Shown one piece after another: positions 43,521 through 55,320 of a DNA stretch of 64,000 nucleotides. Both the position numbers and the translations under genes were made by a program. Every line of letters begins with the position of its first letter. Position 1 is the first letter of the stretch. Where the stretch lies: contig NC_069097.1 of assembly GCF_947172395.1 (NCBI RefSeq), positions 11,702,142 through 11,766,141 on the forward strand, in the 5' to 3' direction. The notes below the pieces were generated by a model. It saw nothing but the letters and a program-made list of their open reading frames with translations. It did not search any database and had not been told where the DNA came from. Source of the stretch: Bicyclus anynana (Eukaryota > Arthropoda > Insecta > Lepidoptera > Nymphalidae).

Positions 43521-44620
43521 GATTTGACAGATTGAGCTTGGAATTAGTATCTTTAGTTAGTGAGAGAGACAAATTAAAGATTAACACTGTCGAGTTGTAA
43601 AAACATCTACTCGTATATTGAGCTCAAAATGTAACCTGAGCATTTGAGATTCAGAAGTTAACAAATCATATGCAGTTTTAGATAAAACTGGGAAGTTAAA
43701 ACTGAACGTCTGTAGCGTGACTTATGCTAATTTACGCACCAGTCAGCATTACTTAAGTTATGATAAAACTCGGTAAAAGTTTGTTTTTTCTTATGTCATA
43801 TTATAAGTTTTTTACATTTATATTTTACATATATACATTTATTTTTTACATTTTATAAGTTCATTGTTCTAAGTTTTCCTAGCTATTACCGCTATGCCCC
43901 GTTTTCATACAGCTATTTATGAAAAGTGGAAATGTAATTAGCAAAAGCAGCCCAGAAAAACAGGCTTTACTTGTGTTTTTATGAGAAAAAATAAAAACTA
44001 TTAGTTAATCTTTAATCTACTTTACAAAAGACAACTAAATTAGTAATTATTTAAAGTTAACAAATGAAAATTTGTGAAACGAAACAAACATACAATTTAG
44101 TAAGTATGTAACGAAGGTATGTCCGATGCAGTACATAAAAATTAACAATGTGACAATAGTTAGAAAATCGTAAAACAAATTGACAAAAAATTAAGGAAAT
44201 ACAGCCCTATTTAAGTACTGTGTTAACGTCTGGTAAACAAAAGAATTACCTTAAGTAGGTACTGTATTCTCTATTACAAATTATGACATCTTATAAAGGA
44301 AAATAAAAATAAAAAGTAGCAGGTGTTGTGGTACATTAGAAAGTAGCAACGCCTTTAAAATTTCTAACGAGAAATGATATATCAAAATCCAATCTAATCA
44401 TAGTGACGTATTTCGGATCCCGTAGTTGAGTAGATGATACCTACTTAATTTTAATTGCGTCAATGAGTGAATGAATTGATGCAAATATAGCGGAACCTTA
44501 ACTTATAATATCGATTTTGTTAATCCATTTCCTAACAGAAAAATAATACTTTTACACTTTTTCTAATCAGTCACGTATCTAAAAGTAAAGCCTAAAATTT
44601 CATTTTACTATTATTACGTA
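43521..44620. other. very AT-rich noncoding DNA
   Basis: Nothing definable. Confidence 0.45.
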
Positions 44621-44770
44621 CTAGCAAAGCCCCGCAGTTACAGAGGTGATGAAATTCTTAGTTTTCTTTCCTGTAAATTCCAGGAAATACAGGGATAATG
44701 CAAAAAATATTTTTCAAATTGGTTTAGTGTTTTAGGCATGACAGAGTATGAATCAAACAAATACACATTC
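44621..44770 (-). repeat. dispersed repeat family D/E relative
   Basis: The reverse strand ends gcggggctttgctagta and carries a decayed body (the complement of caaattggtttagtgttt). Assignment to D or E uncertain. Confidence 0.5.
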
Positions 44771-45426
44771 TCATTTAAAATATTGGTAGTAAGTGTGCAG
44801 ACTTCAATGATATAGCTTCTATAACAACATACAGACAACTAGGAAGATTTGCACGAAGATTCTTGAATTTGCTTGTTCAATAGATATTAGGGGTTCTGTA
44901 TTTGTTTCAATCCTAAAAATTAAAATAATAGTAAATTACTCTTCGTTCGGCAAAATCAACATTTACTGAAGCTTCATATAAACTTTCATTATTATTTGTA
45001 TTCAGTTTAGATTTTCCTGCTGATTTTTTGAATTTATTTCTTCATTAAAAAGGTAAAAGATTTTTCAATGATTAAAGTTGCAGGGAAATTAGTAAACTCT
45101 TTATTTGGCAAGCTTAACATTAACTAATACTTCATAATATAAGCTGGCTCTCTTATAACTTGTATTTAGTTATGATTTGCTAGTTGAATGCAAGGAAATG
45201 CCACCATTACATAAGTCAATTTAGCACTTCTCTCATTAGTTTCATTCACAACTCGTGTTCGCCTACACTTTATTATCCAAACACATCTAATTTCTATTGC
45301 AATGTATTTCTATATACATTTGAATTTCAAATACTGCTATGGACAATTCTTCACAATAAACTATTAGATTTATAAATACTTAAATTAGGTACACTTTATG
45401 CTGTAATCTTATGTTATCAACTGCGA
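44771..45426. other. noncoding DNA
   Basis: Nothing definable. Confidence 0.4.
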
Positions 45427-45525
45427 AATATCTACTACCTACTTCATGATATCCACGAAGAGTTGTCAGTAGGTACTGGATGACATATGGTACTTATATG
45501 ATAGAAACTAAATTTCGTATATGTC
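45427..45525 (+). repeat. dispersed repeat family F
   Basis: tcatgatatccacgaagag, tgtcagtaggtactggatga, catatggtac, aatttcgtatat. The second-best copy of the family. Confidence 0.7.
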
Positions 45526-45759
45526 AAGTAACATACATCATAGTTATTTAGCCTGAATTTAGAATAAGCCTGCTGGTTAGGGTATAATTAGAACATTAAG
45601 TGGATATATTAACATTAATGAATCAATAAATATATTCGGGCAATACCAACAATACACATCATTCCTATTCGTTGCTGTTAATCATAATATAACTAGGCAA
45701 TTACCTCTAAACTGTGTAATTTTGACGCAACTGTACCAAATCATATTATAATGATTGAA
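45526..45759. other. noncoding DNA
   Basis: Nothing definable. Confidence 0.4.
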
Positions 45760-45835
45760 GACATCGAGAAAATATAATATAGACTCTATATTATATTTTC
45801 TCGATGTCACAGTTGCTCTATATTATAGAGCAACT
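45760..45835. repeat. two adjacent perfect hairpins
   Basis: Hairpin 1: arms 45760-45782 and 45786-45808, 23 bp each, exact, loop act (gacatcgagaaaatataata ... with its complement). Hairpin 2: 45811-45835, agttgctctata, a single central t, and its exact complement. Only two bases (ac, 45809-45810) separate them. No other copy of either stem was noticed in the window. Confidence 0.95.
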
Positions 45836-46100
45836 AAAACACAATGAATTGAGGGTCAAGTGTACTTAAAATATTCGAGCTGAGAATTTTGAATATAAAC
45901 GTTATAGAAAATAGAAAAACTCAATAATAGCTCAACCCAGAATTAAAACACAGAACCCCGTTATCCGAAGCTACTAAGCCTAACAACGAGGCAGTTAGGT
46001 ATAAGCAGCAGACCAATTCACTAACTTTGATGTAGGTAATATAATTAACATCAAATTAATAACAACAGTATTTTTCGTAGTCCGTAAAACCCAAAATCAC
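45836..46100. other. noncoding DNA
   Basis: Nothing definable. Confidence 0.4.
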
Positions 46101-46183
46101 AATGTCATATAACTACTCTATGATATCCACGAAGGGTTGTCAATAACCACCGGATGACATTGTTTACCTCTAATCTCAATTTT
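46101..46183 (+). repeat. dispersed repeat family F
   Basis: aatgtcatataactactcta, tgatatccacgaagggttgt, accaccggatgacattgttt, tctaatctcaatttt. Only 570 bp from the previous copy, same orientation. Confidence 0.7.
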
Positions 46184-46613
46184 GAACAGCTTGAACAGCT
46201 CTTTATTAAAGAAATAGTGAATACAAAATCACATGACTTAAGAATTACTAACAATTTGGTAATTTTCATATAATATGTTCACTAACATACGTCAAAGAGA
46301 GTGGATTTGGCCTGCAGTTGTGGATTCGTTAAAATTTCATTAACACTGTTCAAATTGTCAACTGTCAGTCAACATTCAACTGATAAAATCAATGACCTTT
46401 TCTCAACCGGGATAAGCAGAATATTGGCGTCACATAGATGAGGTCAGATAGCAACCACTCCTAAAACCGGTAGACTTTAGAATGTTGGTTACAGTAATAC
46501 GATTTGATAAAAAGTATAAAAAAAGTGTAAAAAAACAAGTGTAAAATATTTTTGCGTACTTTAAAATAATAATTTGCAAAAATAAAAGAATTGTTCAACT
46601 ACCTTCACCTTTG
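46184..46613. other. noncoding DNA
   Basis: Nothing definable. Confidence 0.4.
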
Positions 46614-46826
46614 ACAACCTCCGTGGCGCAGTGGTATGCGCGGTGAGTTACCGGTAAAGACGTAACGCCAAGCGAGCTAGCGTTCTGATACGATACTGTA
46701 TAGAAACCGAAAGGAGTGTGGATTTTCATCCTTCTCCTATCAAGTTAGCCCGCTTCCATCTTAGATTCCATCATCACTTACCATCAGGTGAGATTGTAGT
46801 CAAGGGCAACTTGTAAAGAATTAAAA
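46614..46826 (+). mobile_element. SINE-B copy 5, internally deleted
   Basis: Head caacctccgtggcgcagtgg with an intact A box, then a jump from gcgcggtgag to ttaccggtaaagacgt, deleting the B box and the cggctggg region. The 3' half is normal. Its last bases (aagaattaaaaaaa) form the start of the palindrome at 46818. Confidence 0.92.
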
Positions 46827-47086
46827 AAACCCACTTGAATTTCATACAAAATTCCCTAAATGGTTAACATTGGGCTGTTATGTTGAAATTACCTGTTTAA
46901 ACAAATCAGTTTAAACAGGTAATTTCAACATAACAGCCCAATGTTAACCATTATGTTAAATTGTAAATAACCAATGTTAAATTACCTGTTTAAACAAATC
47001 AGTTTAAACAGGTAATTTCAACATAACAGCCCAATGTTAACCATTTAGGGAATTTTGTATGAAATTCAAGTGGGTTTTTTTAATTC
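46818..47086. repeat. compound palindrome with 85-bp exact arms
   Basis: Outer arms 46818-46902 and 47002-47086 are exact complements (gaattaaaaaaacccacttg ... attacctgtttaaac). Inside, 46859-46952 is itself a perfect hairpin with a six-base loop (aaatca), and the same loop and stem base recur at 46982-47009. A further copy of attacctgtttaaac, with the loop as tgattt, follows at 47136-47156. The left arm includes the end of SINE-B copy 5, so the duplication is younger than that SINE. Confidence 0.95.
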
Positions 47087-47158
47087 TCATAATTTCATAA
47101 CATTTCAAATTCTCATAATTTTCATAACATTTCAAATTACCTGTTTAAACTGATTTGT

Positions 47159-47465
47159 ATGAGCCGTGATAGCCCAGTGGATATGACCTCTGCCTCCGAT
47201 TCCGGAGGGTGTGGGTTCGAATCCGGTGCGGGCTGCACCTCCAACTTTTCAGTTGTGTGCATTTTAAAAAATTAAATATCACGTGTCTCAAACGGTGAAG
47301 GGAAACATCGTGAGGAAACCTGCATACCAGAGAATTATCTTAATTCTCTGCGTATGTGAAGTCTGCCAATCCGCATTGGGCCAGCGTGGTGGACTATTGG
47401 CCTAACCCCTCTCATTCTGAGAGGAGACTCGAGCTCAGCAGTGAGCCGAATATGGGTTGATGACG
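47159..47465 (+). mobile_element. SINE-A copy 12
   Basis: Full length and close to consensus (small loss: cgggg[cat]gcacc reads cgggctgcacc). Exact 12-bp TSD aaactgatttgt at 47147-47158 and 47466-47477; the target is the outlying copy of the palindrome stem, so this insertion post-dates it. Confidence 0.95.
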
Positions 47466-47579
47466 AAACTGATTTGTTATACTACTTAAAATGTAATATT
47501 TGTTAACACATCTTTCATTGCATCAACATACTTATTTTTCTTATTAAACAAACTTATGTCTCTCGTAAGAGAAGTATCA

Positions 47580-47915
47580 TCATCGCCTTCATCATATTAG
47601 CAGATAGACGTCCACTGCAGGACATATTGTAGGGGCTTCCGAACATCACGATCTTGAGAAGCCTGCATCCAACGAATGCCTGCGATTCGCTTGATGTCGT
47701 CAGTCCACCGGAACACTGTGTTTTCTAGTGCAGGGCCGCCATTTCAGCACCTTGGGAGCCACCACCAGCTCTTAGAACTATGTGCCTCACCCATTCCCAC
47801 TTCTGCTTCGCGACTCGTTGAGCTATGTCGGTGACTTTGATTCTTCTGCTGATCTCCTCATTTCTGATTCGATCACGCAGATACTCCAAGCATAGCTCGT
47901 TCCATCGCCCTAGTT
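47580..47915 (-). pseudogene. RTE-type LINE RT C-terminal fragment
   Basis: The minus strand encodes KLGRWNELCLEYLRDRIRNE, then EISRRIKVTDIAQRVAKQKW and VRHIVLRAGGGSQGAEMAAL before the frame breaks. The nucleotide match continues to the 3' end (agcagatagacgtccactgc). Internal deletion around ccaccggaacactg. Confidence 0.85.
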
Positions 47916-50385
47916 TCAATTCGCCTAGAGAAGTACATCATGTTTTTGTTAACTTTACAATGTATTAGCTTAGTCTTACTGAATCCTTTGACTTTGCCGA
48001 CAAGAATTTGACCTATTCAAATGCTTAATTAGATTCACAGTGTTATTTTCGCCAGAACCTGGTTAGCTGGTACCATCATTATTACTTACACAGGACGACC
48101 AAATACCTACTTTAGATGAATAGAGTAATCTTGCAAATTCTAAACAAGTTCCCTTTACGTTATGAGCTAACAAACCGTAAGGCTATTAATCAATTTAATT
48201 TGATTGCTCACTATTCATTTTACTACACAATGTTCTATGTGATAGATGTTGCTTTAGGTAAACTTTAAAAACGTGATTTATAGCAATATATAACAGAGAG
48301 ATTTAAATAACTTTATTGTGATTGACGACATAGTTATTTCAAATTTAAATTATTTCACTGATGATATTTCTTTTGTAAGATTTTTATTTATTTCAAGTAC
48401 TAAAAGTTCTATATCATACGAATGTTTATCCTTGTGATGACCAAACTTTATTTATTGCAGGTACGACACCTTTCTGTCTATTGCATTTTTCTCATTTTTG
48501 ATATCGTGTTAAAGTATTAATGATATACGAGCACTCTTGAGTGGATAGTGACATTTCGTTTATACGATATACTTTACTGCTTTTTTTAATATTTGTTAAG
48601 TTTACTTACGATTTTCCATTATTTGTGAGGAGAATTTAATGATTATTTTATATTTTTAGCTTTATATTAAAACACAATACTTTTGGATTTGAATTTTAGA
48701 AATCTCACAAAAAGTTGACGTTTTTGTTCAAATTGGGAACAATTATTGAATAATGGAATTTTCATTAACTTTACAAACCACGTCAATATCACCGTGCATG
48801 TTTGCCATCTCATTGCGTTTAAATTTGTACCAGATCCGTGAATTTTCAATTATGTTGTCTTTGTCAGATGTTTATTTATGTACAGTTGATTCAAACCACT
48901 TACATTTACATACTTTATACCGACCTCTATTAAAGTTTAACAATAGTGATGCTAAAAATAACTGAAAATGGCCTTAATAAAAAGGAAAGCTAATAAAAAG
49001 ACAAGGTAAGAACAGAAATAATGGAGCAAACGGACACAACAGAACCAGATCTCGTGTTTAAAATGCCACATAAAATCGATACAGAAAACGGCTAACCGAT
49101 GCACGAAACTGTCATAAACGCAAAACGTTCCGATGTCTCCACGCTACTTTGAGGCAATTTCCCTTTTAGCAAATGATTTTGGACTTTACGTTGATGGTGA
49201 AAGAGTAGAAAGTCACATGGCTGGAGTTAAACCATTTCCCGCGCAACTTGAGGCACGTAACAAATTGTTATCCGTACTATCGCCATCGGCCTACAAACCG
49301 TAGGACTGGCTATAAGCTGTCCCTCAGTATTTGCATAAACGCGACATTGAAGAGAATTGTTCCAACTTAGTTACAGAAAAAACTTAAAGCTTACTTTAAG
49401 CTCATTTTAAAGCTAACCTCAATTCGAACGAAGTGACTAAATTACCATAAAAAATATCTATACCTTTCTTAACTAACGTTAGCTTTGGTAAGGAAGTCAG
49501 CTATAAATTTTGATTATTATTAAAATTCCTCTTTATTCTGTAACTCAGCAAGAAGCTTGTACTAGGCTACGATAATAGTGCATTCGGCTGAGAATAAAAT
49601 TAGCACTTTGTAGATTTTTTTCAAACTCGATTGAGGTTTGTTAGCTAAATTGATTAATACTGATTTGAAAATTGAGAATGTAGTAAGTTAGTTTTCTACT
49701 ATTATGAGACAGTAAGATAGTTACTATCTCAAAGTCAGAAAAATAAGCAAGTAAGAGTTCGATTGGAATTAGATTAGATTTCAAGTTTAAGAGTTGGTAT
49801 TCTCTTGATTGCAGAGACCAAGAATTGCTGCGGGTCATTAAGCAATTAGAAATTTAAAATACTCTTATTCGTAGTATATTTAAAAGATTTAGTATTCCGC
49901 AATTAGGCTGGTTGCACAAATATCAGTGTTTGCATCAAAACAAAAAGCTATGACAAAATACAAAGAGTTATTTACTTTCAAAGGAATTAAAACGACATTA
50001 TTTAATGAGAACTTAAAGTTAAAGTGATTGTAAGATCGATTTGCCAATTTTCGAAACAGCACAACGGAGTTTGCTAGGTACATTCTCAGATCTAGACAGG
50101 ATAGTTTAATAAATTGCAGCTAAAACAGACTCTGTGAAAGTAAACTAGATTCACTTAACGCATATTTGATAGTATTTGTATTACGTAAACCAACTAGAGT
50201 ATTTGTAATGATTCAGAATTTAGGTACGTAATAGGTACTAGACACTAGTCTAGTAGATTCAAATTTAATCGAATAAGTAATTTTGTACTGCTTCCTATGT
50301 GTTGTGTTGTGATCATATTAAACGAACACAATTGTTCAATTAAATATATTAAGAAATTGCAACATTAAAAACTAGGCTCTACCAT
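47916..50385. other. long AT-rich noncoding stretch
   Basis: 2.5 kb without a recognised repeat or gene, the longest such run in the window. ORFs of 60-70 codons are present but have no domain, no codon bias and no splice context. Confidence 0.45.
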
Positions 50386-50442
50386 CTGCCTAAAGTGAAT
50401 CAGGTGAGATTATAATCAAAGGCTAACTTGTAAAGAATAAAC
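50386..50442 (+). repeat. SINE-B 3' fragment
   Basis: taccatctgcc ... aatcaggtgagattataatc, aaaggctaacttgtaaagaa. The 5' two-thirds is missing. Confidence 0.8.
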
Positions 50443-50450
50443 AAAAAAAT

Positions 50451-50700
50451 CCGTGAATACTTCAGACGCATTACCAGGAAAGACGGAAATAATCTCGAGA
50501 AACTGATGGTCACTGGCAAAGTGGAAGGAAAGAGGCCGCGGGGTCGTAGCCCGATGCGTTGGTCTGATTCACATTGAATGCTCTATCGGTGGTCGAAGAT
50601 AGAACACGATGGCTTGACACAATGAAACTGGAAGTGGTGGAGGTGGTCACGACCCTCATATGTGAGGAACACGACTGAAGGAGGCAGAGCAGTAAGTAAA
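50451..50700 (+). pseudogene. second-type LINE RT C-terminal fragment
   Basis: Frame gives FRRITRKDGNNLEKLMVTGK, then VEGKRPRGRSPMRWSD followed by SH and a stop. The nucleotide match to 15760-16156 resumes at ggtcacgaccctcatatgtg, aggaacacgac. It begins just after the SINE-B scrap, whose A-rich tail may have been its target. Dead. Confidence 0.85.
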
Positions 50701-50941
50701 ATACAAGTGTTAACATCTAATGTCTGCATGATTATGGATTTGGAAGTAGCTGTAAATGGAAGCTATTAGGAAGTATATGTTGAAATATAAACAATATATA
50801 TACAAATCTTTAAAAAAAAATTAAATATTTCTATTGTAACTTTTGCTGGCAGGATAGTGATTCATTAGGTCTTCACTTAAAAGAAAACATTTATATTAAA
50901 GCACAACGTCGCCGCTTGTTTACGAAGAATTTAAAAGTTTT
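50701..50941. other. noncoding DNA
   Basis: Nothing definable. Confidence 0.4.
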
Positions 50942-51140
50942 CATCTATACTAATATTATAAAGAGGAAAGATTTGATTGTTTGTTTGTATGTTTTGAATA
51001 GGCTCTGAAACTACTGAACTGATTTGGAAAATTCTTTTACTGTTGGGAAGCTACTTTATCCCCAAGTACTATAGAGTATATTTTATCCCCGTATTCCAAC
51101 GGGAACGGGAACCACGGGGGTGTAACCGGCGTCTGCTAGT
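50942..51140 (+). repeat. dispersed repeat family D
   Basis: The most complete copy: catctatactaatattataa, actactgaactgatttgg, tatccccgtattccaacggg, accggcgtctgctagt. Confidence 0.88.
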
Positions 51141-52562
51141 CAATCATAAATGCAAGAAACCTGTGACGTTGAGGTCAAAATAACAAATACTCGTAATAAA
51201 TCAATAATGAATTCAATCATACAAAAATAATTATACAATCAAAACCCTTATTATTCATTAAGTACGCTTCCGACTTCAGCGAAGAACGTAAAGGAGATCG
51301 TTGAAGCCTGAAGGTCAACATCATTAAACATCAAAATCTGTAATACATCAACGAATCTATGTAATTATAAAACAATTATATTCAAGGTTCATACGAAGAT
51401 ACACCCATAAAATGGTATATCACTTGTTAAAACTGCGAATTAATGTTACAAATTTTTTTCAATATAACACTGTATCAATTAGTAAAAGATCACACGGCAA
51501 TATATAACTCGAAATAGTTTAATCTAAGGCTATATAAATTAATTTTGATACGATTGAAACATGCGATGACTTGCAAACTACTCGCAATTTTGCACATTGA
51601 GACTATTTAAACTTTTCTATGAACTTTAGAAATTCGTAATATTACGCCATACTTTTGTGTATCAATATATTTTTTGAATAACTTTAGTTTCGTTTAATAT
51701 CTAATATTGTTGGCTTGTTATTTTGTTGATTATTTTATTAAACTAGAAATATCGACTTAGGGCTACATGATGATAGTTATTGAATTATTTGCTTGTGTTA
51801 CTGTGTGTGTGTGCTTTATTGACAACAGATTTTAGAGACAAACCTATAATAATTAGAGCCTTAACCTATCGAAGAGCGGCAATGTGCTGCTTTGCGTTGA
51901 ATAATTTGGGGCATATTATTATTATGTCTGAAATTTTCTGAAAACGGCTCATTGAACACATAGAAGTGAACAAGTATTGTTATTTAAATATCAAAGTATT
52001 TGATTTTGATTAAATCCGTAATACAATAGTAATCCTGATCAACCAGAATAACAAGAAGAAATTCTAAGAGCTTTAAGACTTTTAATAATGGGAGACTCAC
52101 TAAAATGAAGAAAAAGTAATGATTCAGATAGAAACACAGTAAGTATCTACAGATTTTGAGATACCAAAATAAGCATATTTCCCTAAAAAATCTTGCTACT
52201 GTTGATTTAACTATTTATTAATTTATTATTAAAACTAAGTCATCAACTTGACAGCATAATAGTATAGTTTCATATAAATCGATCGGGTCACCGCATTTTC
52301 GTATCGATTTCCTTTCCACTGCGTATCGCATGTCAAGGTTAAGATGGCATTACGTGTATGTTTTAGAATATTATAATACTGTTAAATATCAATTGAATAA
52401 TTATGTAAAGCGTATTATACAAATACAGAAACTTTTCATCATCAAACTGGAACGCATTCAGATTTATAATATTAGAAAGCATTCTATTAGGATTAACATA
52501 ACAGTAGTCAAATGTAACTATTCAAACTAAAACAATTAAAGTATAGAATAGTAATAAAATGT
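51141..52562. other. AT-rich noncoding DNA
   Basis: Nothing definable. Confidence 0.45.
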
Positions 52563-52900
52563 AAATCACGTGATCGAATCAGAAATGTGGAGATCAGCAG
52601 AAGAACTAAAGTCACAAACAATAGCTTAGCGGATCGCGAAGCTGAAGTGGCAAGGGGCGACACATAGTTTGAAGAGCCAATGGATATTGGAGTCCCAAGG
52701 TACCAAGAATGGCGACCCCGCAGTAGAAATTTCAGTGTTGGCTGACCCCCACCATAAGGACTGATGACATCAAGCGAGTCACAGGGATTCGCTGAATGCA
52801 GGCTTCTCAGGATCGTGATGTTTGGAAGTCTCTACAAAAGGCATATGTCCTGTAATGGACTTCTATCGACTGTTATGATGATGGTGATAATGATGATGTA
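52563..52900 (+). pseudogene. RTE-type LINE RT C-terminal fragment
   Basis: gtgatcgaatcagaaatgtg ... agaagaactaaagtcacaaa ... ggcgaccccgcagtag ... atcaagcgagtcacagggat ... tggacttctatcgactg, then a gat-rich tail (gatgatggtgataatgat). Frame broken several times. Confidence 0.88.
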
Positions 52901-53324
52901 AACTACTGGCCTGGCCTGTAGATACCACTTTCTAAACCTTTATATAAATCTACTTAAAACTATTAAACGACATCACTTTTTGAAATAAAATTGTTATTTA
53001 TAACAACTTATCCTCAGATTGATAGAGTTCCAAATGAAATCCGCAATGAAATAAAATATAAAGATTAACTAAGATCCAAACAAAAAAAGGCAGTAGCTGT
53101 CAATGGCACGTTAAGAATGTCGAAACAAGTGAAAGTTGTCGTGCTTCCTCCTAAATATTATTGAGTAGTTAGAAGTGTATTCAGCCGACGCTCAATCAAA
53201 CTATAACGATACAAGGTTATCACGATCGTGTAAAGTTTTGTATGCCTCGTTTTTTTATTAACCTGTTAGAATATTGACGCAGTTTCTTCGTATCGTAATT
53301 TATGTTATGATTGTAATGATCGGT
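52901..53324. other. noncoding DNA
   Basis: Nothing definable. Confidence 0.4.
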
Positions 53325-53450
53325 CACACAGCAGGCGATAAAACGAGCTACGAGTATGCTCGGAGTAGCTCTGAGTGATCGAATCAGTAAAGACAAGATC
53401 CAGGCGGCCCAGTATCATGATGTTTAAAAGTTCTGTAGTGGATCTAACTC
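53325..53450 (+). pseudogene. RTE-type LINE fragment, internally deleted
   Basis: cggtcacacagcaggcgata ... gagtgatcgaatcagtaa joins directly to ccaggcggcccagtatcatg, skipping about 200 bp of the tail. Ends ttctgtagtgg. Confidence 0.75.
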
Positions 53451-53690
53451 AAACAATAGAGTCCAATAGTAGCTGCTGCCTCTTGTAAAGACTTCCAAAT
53501 ACTACGGTCTTGAGCCGAAAGCGTTCATCGGCTCTCTTACGCGCAGTTATGGTCGATATCATTAAGTACATTAATGATATCGACCATCACTGTGCATCTA
53601 TTCTTTCGTTGAATCTATGTCGATGACTTTGGTTCTTCCAATCTTTGAGACTCCTCTTCCTTGACACTGTTCTCTATTTACGAGTGATTG
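53451..53690 (-). pseudogene. RTE-type LINE fragment, opposite orientation
   Basis: Reverse-strand matches: cttgtaaagacttccaaata, cggtcttgagcc, gttcatcggctctc, and later cgttgaatctatgtcgatga, ctttggttcttcc. It faces the preceding fragment and contains the 17-bp hairpin at 53549. Confidence 0.7.
53549..53587. repeat. perfect 17-bp hairpin
   Basis: atggtcgatatcattaa (53549-53565), loop gtaca, then the exact complement (53571-53587). It sits inside the minus-strand RTE fragment. Confidence 0.95.
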
Positions 53691-54183
53691 TCGTGATTTG
53701 CCAGTTAAAAAAAGCTTCCTGAATTATATCGACGCAGTGATCACTCGCTAATGATTCGTTCATGTTAACCTTCATGCGTGGCTTTACTGTTTGGTAATTT
53801 GTTACCAAAATACGTAGGTGGTAAAAACTGAGCAACCTGTTTGAAGTAATTGAAGATTCTTTGCCTTTGACCTTAACCTTTCAATATGTTTTGAAACAAC
53901 AAACAGTTTTATAAATACCCAACTATTATTAAGTAAGAGGTACGTATTAATGTTTTTTTGCCTGTAAAGCACCTACCTAATCGACTTTAAAAAGAGATTT
54001 GACGCGTTTTTAATAATCACCGATAAATATTATATTACAATTCGAGTACACTACAAACAAGTAGTAGGTATATAGTAATGTCAAAGTCGTAGAGAGTAAA
54101 GGTCCAACATTTTGTCTCTAAAAGTATGTAGAAAATTACAGGTATCGAAAAACTCGTGGTTACATTGCATTTTATAGGTAGAC
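53691..54183. other. noncoding DNA
   Basis: Nothing definable. Confidence 0.4.
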
Positions 54184-54350
54184 TAGCTGACGCCCTGCGG
54201 TTTCACTCGCGTAGTTCCCGTTTCATTTAAAAAAATAGGGCTTACTTAAAACGTTTGACAGTCACAACTAACGTGGCTGTATAGTGGTAAAAAATTTTTC
54301 AAAATTAGTTTAGTAAAGCCAGAGATTACGAACGACAATACCACAAACTT
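54184..54350 (-). repeat. dispersed repeat family D
   Basis: Reverse strand: ctagctgacgccctgcggtt, tcactcgcgtagttcccgtt, then a diverged body ending ccacaaactttacctctt. Confidence 0.75.
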
Positions 54351-54375
54351 TACCTCTTAATTTAATAATAGTATG

Positions 54376-54782
54376 CTTGGTCGCTAACTATGGGCCTCAT
54401 AAGAAGGCTCAGAGTCACACAGCGGGCGATAGAACGATCTATGCTCGGAGTATCTCTGCGTGATCGAATCAGAAATGAGGAGTACCGCAGAAGAACCAAA
54501 GTCACCGACATAGCTCAACGAGTTGCGAAGCTGAACTTGCAATGGGCGGGGCACAGAGTTCGAAGAGCCGATGGACGTTGGGGTCCCAAAGTGCTGAAGT
54601 GGCGACCCCGCACTAGTAAGCGCAGTGTTGGCCGACCACCCACCAGGTAGACTGACGACATCATGTGAGTTGCAGGGATTCGCTGGATACAGGTGGCTCA
54701 GTATCGTTATGTTTGGAAGTCCCTACAAAAGGCCTATGTCCTGCAGTGGACGTCCATCGGCTGATATGATGATGATGATGAA
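54376..54782 (+). pseudogene. RTE-type LINE fragment, longest copy
   Basis: Reference copy for the family here. The frame encodes GLIRRLRVTQRAIERSMLGV, SLRDRIRNEEYRRRTKVTDI, AQRVAKLNLQWAGHRVRRAD, RWGPKVLKWRPRTSKRSVGR, then PPTR and a stop (tag) where an intact element has W. Nucleotide homology runs on through ttgcagggattcgctggata, tgtttggaagtccctac to gtggacgtccatcggctgat and a (gat)n tail. Only the end of the RT gene is present; the catalytic domains are missing. Confidence 0.9.
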
Positions 54783-55224
54783 TAATAGTATAGATAACTC
54801 ATAAAATCATATAAATATTGTAGAATTATATCAAAAATTAAACGCTTCGAAATTACCTATAGCATTCTAACTTAATTACGTTATAATTTGATTACCTCAA
54901 GATTACCAACGAGCTATAATTTCATGGCAATCTTCGTGTCATACTATTGACAATGACTTTTAGGCTTGTAGTCATACAGCAATTAGTTTTAACATTTCCA
55001 TAAATGCTGGACGTTAAACGGATTAACCGTTAAACCATGAAATTGGAACGCCATTCTATATTTAAATATTGACACTAAGTTCAAGTTCTATCGATCTTTT
55101 GAATAGGGTGCAACAGTTTATTAGAAACTTGGCCTATGAGGTAAACATAAAATACTCGTAATTTTCTTCAGAATTAAATGTCTAAAGTACATGTTGATAA
55201 GAAAACTAAATAAACGCAAGTAGA
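54783..55224. other. noncoding DNA
   Basis: Nothing definable. Confidence 0.4.
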
Positions 55225-55303
55225 TAAATTATCGCTGGACATACATAAAAAAAAACATACATACAGCCGAACGTAGAACCTCCTCCTTTTTGGAAGTCGG
55301 TTA
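55225..55303 (+). repeat. tail fragment of composite element G
   Basis: aattatcgctggacatacat, an A run, cagccgaacgtagaacctcc, ttggaagtcggttaa. Almost identical to the tail at 30092-30176, but without the foldback and tandem repeats. Confidence 0.85.
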
Positions 55304-55320
55304 ATAAATAAAGTATGTAT

